Shown here piece after piece: positions 1 through 10,625 of a DNA stretch of 64,000 nucleotides. The notes under the pieces were generated by a model. It made no database searches, was not told the DNA's origin, and saw only the letters and a program-made list of their open reading frames with translations. The stretch is taken from NCBI RefSeq assembly GCF_033406955.1, contig NZ_CP137734.1, positions 6,262,001 through 6,326,000 on the forward strand. Reading direction: 5' to 3'. This stretch comes from Streptomyces violaceoruber (GTDB lineage Bacteria > Actinomycetota > Actinomycetes > Streptomycetales > Streptomycetaceae). Made by a program: the position numbers and the translations under genes. Position 1 is the first letter of the stretch, and the number at the start of each line of letters is the position of its first letter.

Positions 1-461
1 ACGAAGAGGTACGAGTCGTACAACCGCCCGCGCAGCGCGAGCCGATGCCCCGTGCCGCTTCGCTCGCGGCGGAATCGAGCCGTCCGGCGCGCATCGCGCC
101 CGTGGCGTCCATCACACAAGAACGCGCAAGCCTGGAAAAGAGCGCACCGGTCATCATGCCCAAGGTCGTGTCCGAACGAGAGCCCTACCGGATCACCACG
201 CTTCACCCCCGGACCTACAACGAGGCCCGTACCATCGGGGAACACTTCCGTGAGGGCACTCCGGTGATCATGAATCTCACTGAGATGGATGACACAGATG
301 CGAAGCGACTTGTCGACTTTGCGGCCGGTTTGGTGTTTGGTCTTCACGGCAGTATCGAGCGGGTGACGCAGAAGGTGTTCCTGCTGTCTCCTGCTAACGT
401 CGATGTCACGGCGGAGGACAAGGCCCGTATCGCAGAGGGCGGGTTCTTCAACCAGAGCTGA
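1..461 (+). CDS. sepF: Cell division protein SepF (C-terminal part, 5' end outside window)
   Basis: SepF anchors FtsZ filaments to the membrane and helps assemble the septal ring in Gram-positive bacteria and actinomycetes. The reading frame is open from base 3, so the N-terminal membrane-binding helix and acidic linker lie upstream of the window; about 152 residues are visible. The visible part has a Pro/Gln-rich linker followed by the conserved SepF core, recognisable by 'ITTLHPRTYNEA', 'EHFREGTPVIMNL' and 'RLVDFAAGLVFGL', and ends in 'GGFFNQS'. It is followed by a yggT-like gene and divIVA, the usual order downstream of ftsZ in Streptomyces. A methionine at base 45 is internal, not the start, because the family core plus linker continues upstream. 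Confidence 0.93.
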   Translation, partial: EEVRVVQPPAQREPMPRAASLAAESSRPARIAPVASITQERASLEKSAPVIMPKVVSEREPYRITTLHPRTYNEARTIGEHFREGTPVIMNLTEMDDTDAKRLVDFAAGLVFGLHGSIERVTQKVFLLSPANVDVTAEDKARIAEGGFFNQS

Positions 462-542
462 GACGCACTACCGGTACAGAGCAAGAACACGGGCCCGGGA
501 CAGGGCCCGAGAGATGGTTCAGGGGAGAGGGAAGCACAGGTC

Positions 543-827
543 ATGAGCGTGGTCCTGGATGTCGTCTACATCGCGCTGATGTGCTTCCTCATCGTGCTCA
601 TCTTCCGGTTGGTCATGGACTACGTGTTCCAGTTCGCCCGCTCGTGGCAACCCGGCAAGGCGATGGTGGTCGTTCTGGAGGCCACCTACACTGTCACCGA
701 TCCACCGTTGAAGCTTCTGCGGCGGTTCATCCCGCCGCTGCGTCTCGGGGGCGTGGCGCTCGACCTGTCCTTCTTCGTACTGATGATCATCGTCTACATC
801 CTGATCTCGATCGTGAGCCAGCTGTGA
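543..827 (+). CDS. ylmG: YggT/YlmG family small membrane protein
   Basis: This is a 94-residue integral membrane protein with two hydrophobic segments (about residues 3-27 and 72-93) separated by a loop containing 'DPPLKLLRRFIPPLRLGG', the hallmark of the YggT family. The family sits next to sepF and divIVA in Gram-positive division clusters and has been linked to division and envelope or osmotic functions, but its biochemical role is not established. The ATG at 543 follows a purine-rich stretch (GGGGAGAGGGAAG at about 520) that can serve as ribosome binding site. It lies 81 bases after sepF and 55 before divIVA, consistent with one transcript. Confidence 0.88.
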   Translation: MSVVLDVVYIALMCFLIVLIFRLVMDYVFQFARSWQPGKAMVVVLEATYTVTDPPLKLLRRFIPPLRLGGVALDLSFFVLMIIVYILISIVSQL

Positions 828-882
828 GCGATGAGAGAGATACGGGCTTGCCGAATGCCGACGACAACGTTGAGGTGAAGAG

Positions 883-2079
883 ATGCCGTTGACCCCCGAG
901 GACGTGCGGAACAAGCAGTTCACGACCGTCCGCCTCCGAGAAGGCTATGACGAGGACGAGGTCGATGCCTTCCTCGATGAGGTCGAAGCCGAACTGACCC
1001 GACTGCTCCGCGAGAACGAGGACCTGCGCGCCAAGCTGGCCGCGGCCACGCGTGCGGCCGCGCAGAACCAGCAGAACATGCGCAAGCCTCCGGAACCTCC
1101 GCAGGATCAGCAGCACCAGCAGGGTCCGCCGCAGCACCAGCAGGGCCCGCCGCAGCAGGGCGGTATGCCGCAGCAGGGCATGCGAGGTCCCGGCGCTCCG
1201 GTGCCCGCCGGCATATCGGGCCCGCCGCAGCAGCAGATGGGTGGCCCCATGGGTGGTCCGCCCCAGCTGCCGAGCGGTGCCCCGCAGCTGCCCGCCGGCC
1301 CCGGCGGACAGGGTGGCCCGCAGGGTCCCGGCCCGATGGGCCAGGGTCCCGGGCCGATGGGTCAGGGTCCGGGTCCGATGCAGGGCCAGATGGGTCCCGG
1401 CCCGATGGGTGGCCCCATGGGCGGCCCGCAGGGCCCCGGTGGCCCCGGTGGTCCCGGCATGCCCGGTCAGGGCGGCCCCGGCGGCGACAGTGCCGCCCGC
1501 GTGCTCTCGCTGGCTCAGCAGACCGCCGACCAGGCGATCGCCGAGGCCCGTTCCGAGGCCAACAAGATCGTCGGCGAGGCTCGTTCGCGTGCCGAGGGTC
1601 TGGAGCGGGACGCCCGTGCCAAGGCGGACGCCCTGGAGCGGGACGCGCAGGAGAAGCACCGTGTCGCGATGGGCTCCCTGGAGTCCGCCCGCGCCACGCT
1701 GGAGCGCAAGGTCGAGGACCTGCGCGGCTTCGAGCGCGAGTACCGGACGCGACTGAAGTCGTACCTGGAGTCGCAGCTGCGCCAGTTGGAGACCCAGGCC
1801 GACGACTCGCTCGCCCCGCCGCGCACGCCCGCGACCGCCTCTCTGCCGCCGTCCCCGGCGCCCTCGATGGCACCGGCCGGCGCTAGCGCTCCGTCCTACG
1901 GCGGCAACCAGTCGATGGGTGGCGGCCCGGGCCAGTCCGGTCCGTCCTACGGCGGCCAGCAGCAGATGTCGCCCGCGATGACCCAGCCGATGGCACCGGT
2001 GCGGCCGCAGGGCCCGTCGCCGATGGGGCAGGCGCCTTCGCCGATGCGCGGGTTCCTGATCGACGAGGACGACAACTGA
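883..2079 (+). CDS. divIVA: Polar growth determinant DivIVA (Wag31-like)
   Basis: In Streptomyces DivIVA marks hyphal tips, directs apical wall growth and branching, and is essential. The 398-residue protein begins with the conserved lipid-binding segment 'LTPEDVRNKQFTTVRLREGYDEDEVDAFLDEVE', a first coiled coil to about residue 60, and then a long Gln/Gly/Pro/Met-rich low-complexity linker (about 64-205). The second coiled coil (about 210-310, Ala/Glu/Arg heptads) and a Pro/Gly/Ser-rich tail follow. The C-terminal end 'MRGFLIDEDDN' is typical of actinomycete homologues. The ATG at 883 follows GAGGTGAAG. A strong inverted repeat lies 33 bases downstream of the stop. The long Q/G/P linker is a genus feature, not an insertion. 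Confidence 0.96.
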   Translation: MPLTPEDVRNKQFTTVRLREGYDEDEVDAFLDEVEAELTRLLRENEDLRAKLAAATRAAAQNQQNMRKPPEPPQDQQHQQGPPQHQQGPPQQGGMPQQGMRGPGAPVPAGISGPPQQQMGGPMGGPPQLPSGAPQLPAGPGGQGGPQGPGPMGQGPGPMGQGPGPMQGQMGPGPMGGPMGGPQGPGGPGGPGMPGQGGPGGDSAARVLSLAQQTADQAIAEARSEANKIVGEARSRAEGLERDARAKADALERDAQEKHRVAMGSLESARATLERKVEDLRGFEREYRTRLKSYLESQLRQLETQADDSLAPPRTPATASLPPSPAPSMAPAGASAPSYGGNQSMGGGPGQSGPSYGGQQQMSPAMTQPMAPVRPQGPSPMGQAPSPMRGFLIDEDDN

Positions 2080-2112
2080 TCTGTAGTACGGCGTAGCCTT
2101 CGGCAACGTTCA

Positions 2113-2148
2113 GGGCGGGCCCCGGGTTTCTGAACCCGGGGCCCGCCC
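2113..2148. terminator. Terminator between convergent divIVA and ileS
   Basis: A perfect GC-rich hairpin: the arm GGGCGGGCCCCGGGTT (2113-2128) is complementary to 2133-2148, with a short loop. It is followed by TTGTGT on the plus strand. It lies 33 bases beyond the divIVA stop and probably ends divIVA transcription; it could also act as a back-up for ileS reading the other way. Confidence 0.75.
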
Positions 2149-2228
2149 TTGTGTCCATGCAGCTGCGGGCAGTCGTGCCTCCCCCAGTGCCTGAACGGCC
2201 TGGGAGGTGCCCCGCGACGGAAAGCACG

Positions 2229-2264
2229 GGGCCCGGCGCCCCTCAGGCGAGGGAGGCCGGGCCC
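2229..2264 (-). terminator. Hairpin downstream of ileS
   Basis: Arms GGGCCCGGC (2229-2237) and GCCGGGCCC (2256-2264) enclose a second stem made by CCCTC and GAGGG. It starts 17 bases after the ileS stop on the minus strand, so it is a plausible ileS terminator without a clear U-tract, as is common in Streptomyces. Confidence 0.55.
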
Positions 2265-2280
2265 AGATGCTGCCAGGTGG

Positions 2281-5424
<3,144 letters not shown>

Positions 5425-5710
5425 CAGCGAGCTTCCTCCGGCGGACGTGCTGCCTTCCGTCGGAGGGACGAGAGCCGTGCTCCCGCGGTACCACCCTCCT
5501 TGGCCCGGCCGGTGCGTCGTGTGCTCCGGCGAGCCCCCTCATTGGGGTCGCGAGCCGGTTCTACTCGCCGTGACTGTCCTGCCACGGCTTTCTTCCGGCG
5601 GCTCCGGGGTGATCTTCACGTCGCGCTCGCCCCCGGGCTCACACCGTCCCCGGGTCGCTCTGGGCTGCTGACGCCGCTACTCGTCCCCATCCATGCCGTT
5701 CGCTGCGCCC
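5425..5710 (-). promoter_or_regulatory. T-box riboswitch leader of ileS (translational type)
   Basis: On the minus strand the leader contains the T-box sequence AGGGTGGTACCGCGGG at 5497-5482. A specifier region around GTGAAGATCACC carries the Ile codon ATC at 5613-5611. Just upstream of ileS, CCTCCGACGG (5466-5457) can pair with CCGCCGGAGG (5444-5435), which contains the ileS Shine-Dalgarno, leaving one mismatch. There is no terminator with a U-run. This is the layout expected of an actinobacterial translational T-box: uncharged tRNA-Ile stabilises the antisequestrator and frees the ribosome binding site. A TACACT near 5716-5711 is a possible -10 for this leader. Bases 5711-5977 beyond it form the promoter region shared with the divergent downstream gene, where I see nothing else. 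Confidence 0.9.
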
Positions 5711-5977
5711 AGTGTACGGCGCCGCGCGGACAACGGCCGACCGGTTTCGGGGTGACCCGAATGCCGCCGTCCGGGGGTCGGTCCCCGCACGTGCGGCCCG
5801 GGGGCGTTCCGGCGGATTACCGGGCGGGGAGCTGGGCACAACGCATGCATGCTCGCCGCGCGGCGCACGGTGGGCGGGCGAATCGGGCGGCGTGCCCCGT
5901 TGCCGCGGGACCGGAGTCGATTTATCGTCCCAGCACGATTCGCGCGCAAGATCACAATATGTGAAGGGGCCGCGGCC

Positions 5978-6697
5978 ATGGTGGCGAAGAAGAAGACGAC
6001 GGCCGCGAAACAGAGCGCCGCCGAGGAGAGCGCCGCCGAGCAGGACCCGGCGAGGAAGAAGGCGGCAAGGAAGACCGCGGCGAAGAAGAGCCCGGCAAGG
6101 AAGACCGCGGCGAAGAAGAGCCCGGCGGAGAAGACCGCGGCGAAGAAGAGCACGGCGAAGAAGAGCACGGCCAAGAAAGTGGGCGCGGCCGAGGCCGCGG
6201 AGCAGACGGGAGCCACGACGGTGGTTGCGAAGAAGACTCCTGGCACGGCCACGGCGGCCAAGACCGCTGTTCCCAAGGCCCGCGGCACCGCCGCGGTCCC
6301 CGGCGACCTCGCGGTACGCCCCGGCGAGGAACCCTGGACCCCGCAGGAGGTCGAGGAGGCGCGCGGCGAGCTTCAGTCCGAGGCCGACCGGCTGCGCACC
6401 GAGATCGACACCTCCGAGCGGTCGCTGCAGGGCATGATGCGGGACTCCGGCGACGGCGCGGGCGACGACGAGGCGGACACCGGCAGCAAGAACATCACGC
6501 GCGAGCACGAACTGGCGCTGGCCGCCACCGCGCGCGACGTGCTCAGCCAGACCGAGCGTGCCCTGGACCGCCTGGACGCGGGCACCTACGGCCTGTGCGA
6601 GAACTGCGGCAACCCGATCGGCAAGGCGCGGATGCAGGCGTTCCCGCGGGCCACCCTCTGCGTCGAGTGCAAGCAGAAGCAGGAGCGCCGGTACTGA
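5978..6697 (+). CDS. ddbA: DksA/TraR-like zinc-finger protein with histone H1-like lysine-rich N-terminus (DdbA type)
   Basis: The protein has 239 residues. The first ~85 are Lys/Ala/Thr-rich with repeated 'AAKKS', 'ARKTAAKK' motifs resembling a eukaryotic H1 tail. The C-terminal ~120 form a coiled-coil region plus a DksA/TraR zinc finger with 'CENCG' and, 21 residues after the first Cys, 'CVEC'. This architecture matches the nucleoid-associated protein DdbA described in S. coelicolor, proposed to combine DNA binding with DksA-like RNA polymerase contact. The start at ATG 5978 (GAAGGGG upstream) is preferred over an in-frame ATG at 5849, because the extra 43 residues are low-quality Arg/Pro sequence overlapping the promoter region. 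It is divergent from ileS and 68 bases before lspA. Confidence 0.9.
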   Translation: MVAKKKTTAAKQSAAEESAAEQDPARKKAARKTAAKKSPARKTAAKKSPAEKTAAKKSTAKKSTAKKVGAAEAAEQTGATTVVAKKTPGTATAAKTAVPKARGTAAVPGDLAVRPGEEPWTPQEVEEARGELQSEADRLRTEIDTSERSLQGMMRDSGDGAGDDEADTGSKNITREHELALAATARDVLSQTERALDRLDAGTYGLCENCGNPIGKARMQAFPRATLCVECKQKQERRY

Positions 6698-6765
6698 GCC
6701 GCAGCCGGGACGGGAAGTGTGCCGTACCCTCGTGCTCAGTCAAGGACCTAGGCTGAGGGACTCAC

Positions 6766-7374
6766 GTGGCAGAGGCGGAGCGCATCATCGGTACTCCGGA
6801 CATCCCGGACGCGGCGGGGGAGGGGCAGGAGCGGCCCGACGCCGACCCTGAGCAGCAGGAGCAGGAGCAGGCTCCTGAGCGCACGCGGGGCAAGCGGCGG
6901 GTCGCCGTGCTGTTCGCGGTCGCCCTGTTCGCGTACCTGCTCGACCTGGGCAGCAAGATGCTGGTGGTCGCCAAGCTGGAGCACCACGAGCCGATCGAGA
7001 TCATCGGCGACTGGCTGCGGTTCGCCGCGATCCGCAACGCGGGCGCGGCCTTCGGCTTCGGCGAGGCGTTCACGATCATCTTCACGGTGATCGCCGCTGC
7101 CGTGATCGTCGTGATCGCCCGCCTCGCGCGCAAGCTGCACAGCCTGCCCTGGGCGATCGCGCTCGGCCTGCTGCTCGGCGGTGCCCTCGGCAACCTCACC
7201 GACCGGATCTTCCGTGCTCCCGGGGTCTTCGAGGGCGCGGTCGTGGACTTCATCGCCCCCAAGCACTTCGCCGTCTTCAACCTCGCCGACTCGGCGATCG
7301 TGTGCGGCGGCATCCTGATCGTGATCCTCTCCTTCCGGGGCCTGGACCCGGACGGGACCGTCCACAAGGACTGA
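6766..7374 (+). CDS. lspA: Lipoprotein signal peptidase (signal peptidase II)
   Basis: LspA cleaves signal peptides from diacylglyceryl-modified prolipoproteins in the membrane, after Lgt (encoded at 46.4 kb here). It has 202 residues: a long acidic Glu/Gln/Asp-rich cytoplasmic N-terminus (1-44), then four membrane segments. The catalytic aspartates are seen in 'GNLTDRIFR' (D146) and 'FNLADSAI' (D175), with the conserved 'RNAGAAFGF' in between. The GTG at 6766 follows GAGGGA. The N-terminal extension is longer than in E. coli LspA but usual for actinomycetes. The last codons overlap a DnaA-box-like 9-mer. Confidence 0.95.
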   Translation: MAEAERIIGTPDIPDAAGEGQERPDADPEQQEQEQAPERTRGKRRVAVLFAVALFAYLLDLGSKMLVVAKLEHHEPIEIIGDWLRFAAIRNAGAAFGFGEAFTIIFTVIAAAVIVVIARLARKLHSLPWAIALGLLLGGALGNLTDRIFRAPGVFEGAVVDFIAPKHFAVFNLADSAIVCGGILIVILSFRGLDPDGTVHKD

Positions 7375-7448
7375 CCCCTCCGGTCCGGCTGTCCACAGGG
7401 ACTGGTTGTCCACAGGGACCGGCTGGGCACGAGGACCGGTTGTCCACA
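7358..7448 (+). repeat. Cluster of four DnaA-box-like 9-mers between lspA and the pseudouridine synthase gene
   Basis: Within 91 bases there are two perfect TTGTCCACA (7406-7414 and 7440-7448), one CTGTCCACA (7389-7397) and one CCGTCCACA (7358-7366, overlapping the lspA 3' end), all in the same orientation. TTGTCCACA is the preferred Streptomyces DnaA box. Each is embedded in a longer imperfect repeat, GTCCACAGGGACYGG. There is no dnaA or oriC gene context here. The array is also where the promoter of the next gene should be. Confidence 0.7.
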
Positions 7449-7499
7449 GGGACCGGGCGCGCGTTCGGGAGTGTCCGGTCCGTCCGGCATACTCGACGG

Positions 7500-8444
7500 G
7501 TGAGCACGATTCCCGAGATCCGTACCCTGCCCGTGCCGGACGGCCTGGAGGGCGAGCGCGTCGACGCCGCCATCTCCCGCATGTTCGGCTTCTCCCGTAC
7601 CAAGGCCGCGGAGCTCGCCGCGGCGGGCAAGGTGCAGGTCGACGGATCGGTGGTCGGCAAGTCCGAGCGCGTCCACGGCGGTGCCTGGCTCGAGGTCGAG
7701 ATGCCGCAGGCGCCCGCTCCCGTGCAGGTGGTCGCCGAGCCCGTCGAGGGCATGGAGATCGTGCACGACGACGAGGACGTGGTCGTCGTCGTCAAGCCGG
7801 TGGGCGTCGCGGCGCATCCGTCGCCGGGGTGGAGCGGGCCGACCGTCATCGGCGGACTGGCCGCCGCCGGGTACCGCGTCTCCACCTCCGGCGCCGCCGA
7901 GCGCCAGGGCATCGTGCACCGCCTCGACGTCGGCACCTCCGGTCTGATGGCGGTGGCCAAGTCGGAGCGCGCCTACACCTCGCTCAAGCGCCAGTTCAAG
8001 GAGCGCACGGTCGACAAGCGCTACCACACGCTCGTACAGGGCCACCCCGACCCGACCAGCGGCACCATCGACGCCCCCATCGGCCGCCACCCGCAGCACG
8101 ACTACAAGTGGGCCGTCACCGCCGAGGGCAAGCCCTCCGTCACGCACTACGACCTCATCGAGGCCTTCCGCGCCGCCTCCCTGCTCGACGTGAAGCTGGA
8201 GACCGGCCGCACCCACCAGATCCGCGTCCACATGGCAGCCCACCGCCACCCCTGCGTCGGCGACCTGACCTACGGCGCGGACCCCACCCTCGCCAAGCGG
8301 CTGCGGCTGACCCGCCAGTGGCTGCACGCCGTGCGGCTCGGCTTCGAGCACCCCGGCACCGGCGACTGGGTGGAGTACGCCAGCGAATATCCCGACGACC
8401 TCCAGCAGGCCCTCGACCTGGTGCGCGAGGAGACCTACGGATGA
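7500..8444 (+). CDS. rluD: RluA-family 23S rRNA pseudouridine synthase (RluD-like)
   Basis: Converts specific uridines of 23S rRNA (helix 69 for RluD) to pseudouridine. The protein has 314 residues with an N-terminal S4 RNA-binding domain (about 15-75, 'EGERVDAAISRMFGFSR ... KVQVDG') and the RluA catalytic domain with 'HRLDVGTSGLM' (catalytic Asp) and 'TGRTHQIRVHM'. The GTG at 7500 was chosen because the S4 domain begins soon after it. CATACT ends six bases before this GTG, suggesting a leaderless start. Open frame further upstream translates the repeat region and is not protein-like. It overlaps the next gene by ATGA. Assignment to RluD rather than another RluA paralogue is by similarity and by its place next to lspA. 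Confidence 0.9.
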   Translation: MSTIPEIRTLPVPDGLEGERVDAAISRMFGFSRTKAAELAAAGKVQVDGSVVGKSERVHGGAWLEVEMPQAPAPVQVVAEPVEGMEIVHDDEDVVVVVKPVGVAAHPSPGWSGPTVIGGLAAAGYRVSTSGAAERQGIVHRLDVGTSGLMAVAKSERAYTSLKRQFKERTVDKRYHTLVQGHPDPTSGTIDAPIGRHPQHDYKWAVTAEGKPSVTHYDLIEAFRAASLLDVKLETGRTHQIRVHMAAHRHPCVGDLTYGADPTLAKRLRLTRQWLHAVRLGFEHPGTGDWVEYASEYPDDLQQALDLVREETYG

Positions 8445-8929
8445 GCGTGCCGAGCCGGGCCCCGGCCGCCTACGAGGTGCGCGTCGCCGAGGACCCCGTC
8501 GACCGCGAGGCGTGCTTCGCCGTGCGCAAGGACGTCTTCGTCGCCGAGCAGAAGGTCCCCGAGGACATCGAGTACGACGCCTACGACGCCGACGCGGTGC
8601 ACGTCCTGGCCGTCCGGGAGGACGGCGTGCCGCTCGGCACCGGCCGGCTGCTGCACGGCGCGGCCGCCGCCGCGAAGAACGGCGACGGCGACCCGGCCGT
8701 CGGCTCCCTGGGCCGGCTCGCGGTGACCGCCGCGGCCCGCGGCCTGGGCGTCGGGGCCGCGCTGGTCCGGGCCGTCGAGGAGGCGGCGCGCGCACGGGGA
8801 CTCACCGCCGTGGACCTGCACGCGCAGACGCACGCCCTGGGATTTTACGAACGTCTGGGGTACGAGGCATACGGACCCGAGTTCCCGGACGCCGGGATTC
8901 CGCACCGCGCGATGCGGCGAGCCCTGTAG
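8441..8929 (+). CDS. GNAT-family N-acetyltransferase
   Basis: A 162-residue acetyl-CoA-dependent acyltransferase; the substrate is unknown. It shows the ElaA-like layout: 'CFAVRKDVFVAEQKVPEDIEYD' near the N-terminus, the acetyl-CoA binding motif A region 'GSLGRLAVTAAARGLGVGAALV', and 'LHAQTHALGFYERLGYEAYGPEF'. The ATG overlaps the stop of the upstream pseudouridine synthase gene (ATGA), so the two are translationally coupled. The pairing of lspA, rluD-like and this GNAT gene is common in Streptomyces. Confidence 0.88.
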   Translation: MSVPSRAPAAYEVRVAEDPVDREACFAVRKDVFVAEQKVPEDIEYDAYDADAVHVLAVREDGVPLGTGRLLHGAAAAAKNGDGDPAVGSLGRLAVTAAARGLGVGAALVRAVEEAARARGLTAVDLHAQTHALGFYERLGYEAYGPEFPDAGIPHRAMRRAL

Positions 8930-9017
8930 CCGGGGCGGCGAACGGGCTGGTGAGACCGGTCGCGTGGCACGCTTGAGGTCCGCCGTGTAACGCCGAGACC
9001 CCACCGGAGCGGTGACC

Positions 9018-10604
9018 GTGGATCAGCTGGCCCTGTTGTTCATGCTGTTGCTCGGGGCCCTGCTGAGCGTCCCGATCGGCGCCCGGCTCGGGCTGCCGGC
9101 GCCGGTGCTGATGACGCTCCTCGGGATCGTCCTGGCGCTGCTCGACTTCGTGCCCAACGTCGACATCCCGCCCGAACTGATCCTGCCCGGACTGCTGCCG
9201 CCGCTGCTGTACGCCGCCGTGCGGCGCACGTCCTGGCGGCAGTTCGCGGCCAACAAGCGCCCCATCTTCCTGCTGGCAGTCGCCCTGGTCTTCGTCACCA
9301 TGGTCTGCGTGGCCTCGGTGGCCCACGCGATCGTGCCGGGGCTGCCGATCGCCGCCGCCTTCGCGCTGGGCGCCCTGGTGGCGCCGCCCGATCCGGTCGC
9401 CGCGACCGCCGTCGCCGGGCAACTGGGGCTGCCGCGCCGCCTGGTGTCCATCCTGGAGGGCGAGGGGCTCTTCAACGACGTGACGGCCATCGTCCTGTAC
9501 CACGTGGCCATCGCCGCGGCGGTCGGCGGCTCCTTCTCGCCGTGGCGGGCCGGGTTCGACCTCGTGCTCTCCGCCGTCGTCGCCGTCGCGATCGGGCTCG
9601 TCCTGGGCTGGGGCTCCAACAAGCTCATGAGCGTGCTGGGCGACCCGACGCTCCAGATCGGGCTGACCCTGCTGGTGCCGTTCGTGAGCTACGTCGCCGC
9701 CGACGAACTGCACGGCTCGGGCGTGCTCGCCGTACTCACCACCGCCATGTTCCTCGCCGAGTACGCCTCGGACGCCGACGACGTGATGACGCGGCTCGGC
9801 GGCCACACCGTCTGGGACGTGGTCGACACCCTGGTCACCGGGGTGGCCTTCGGCCTGATCGGACTGGAGCTGCACAACGCCGTGCGCACCGCCTCCGGCC
9901 GGTGGACCGAACTGCTCGGCTGGGCGGCGGCGATCCTCGTCGTCGTCGTCCTGGTGCGGCTGCTGTGGCTGCTGCCGGCCACCTGGCTGACCCAGCGGTT
10001 GCACGCCCGGCGCGACCAGGACGAGGACATCCCGACCAGCTGGCGGGAGACGGTGGTCATGTGGTGGGCGGGGATGCGGGGCGTGGCCTCGGTCGCGCTG
10101 GCCCTGGCGATTCCCCTGGAGACGGACGACGGGGCGGCCTTCCCGCACCGGGAGGAGATCGTCTTCATCGCGTTCGGGGTGATCATGGGCACGCTGCTGC
10201 TGCAGGGACTGACGCTGCCCTGGCTGGTGGGCCGGCTCGGGGTGCGGGCGGACACCGAGCGGGAGCAGGAGTTCGAGCGGGACCTGGCGCTGCGGGCGGC
10301 CAAGGCGGCCAAACAGCGGCTCAAGGAGATCGAGTCGGTGGAGGAGCTGCCGGAGGAGCTGTCCGAGCAGATGCTGCGGCGCGCCTTCGACATCGGCATA
10401 CGCATCAGCCCGGACCTCGGCGACGAGGAACGGCGGGAGGCGCAGGAGCAGCGGGCGCGGCGGATCAAACGGGTCCGGCGCATCCAGGGCGAGATGCTCA
10501 GCGCCGCCCGGCACGAGGTGCTGGCCGCCCGCAGCGAGCCCGGCGCCGACCCGGAGATCGTCGACCGGGTGCTGCGCCACCTGGACGTGCGCAGCCTGCG
10601 CTGA
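9018..10604 (+). CDS. Na+/H+ antiporter, CPA1 (NhaP-type) family
   Basis: A 528-residue cation/proton antiporter with about 12 membrane segments and a ~110-residue cytoplasmic tail (from about 415) rich in Glu/Arg that looks helical. Family motifs seen are 'LGALVAPPDPVAATAVAG', 'ILEGEGLFNDVTAIVLY' (transport-site Asp in 'FND') and 'WWAGMRGVASVALALAIPL'. It exports Na+ or K+ in exchange for protons, probably for pH and salt homeostasis. GTG 9018 is preferred over GTG 9012 because GGAG at 9006-9009 is then eight bases away. It is convergent with the MscS-type channel gene. Confidence 0.9.
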   Translation: MDQLALLFMLLLGALLSVPIGARLGLPAPVLMTLLGIVLALLDFVPNVDIPPELILPGLLPPLLYAAVRRTSWRQFAANKRPIFLLAVALVFVTMVCVASVAHAIVPGLPIAAAFALGALVAPPDPVAATAVAGQLGLPRRLVSILEGEGLFNDVTAIVLYHVAIAAAVGGSFSPWRAGFDLVLSAVVAVAIGLVLGWGSNKLMSVLGDPTLQIGLTLLVPFVSYVAADELHGSGVLAVLTTAMFLAEYASDADDVMTRLGGHTVWDVVDTLVTGVAFGLIGLELHNAVRTASGRWTELLGWAAAILVVVVLVRLLWLLPATWLTQRLHARRDQDEDIPTSWRETVVMWWAGMRGVASVALALAIPLETDDGAAFPHREEIVFIAFGVIMGTLLLQGLTLPWLVGRLGVRADTEREQEFERDLALRAAKAAKQRLKEIESVEELPEELSEQMLRRAFDIGIRISPDLGDEERREAQEQRARRIKRVRRIQGEMLSAARHEVLAARSEPGADPEIVDRVLRHLDVRSLR

Positions 10605-10625
10605 CCCTGGCGCGCGGCCGCGCGG

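Noticed and set aside
5849..5977. Upstream in-frame start extending the DksA-like protein by 43 residues
   Set aside because: The extension is Arg/Pro-rich without family similarity and would occupy the promoter region; ATG 5978 has a purine-rich site before it.
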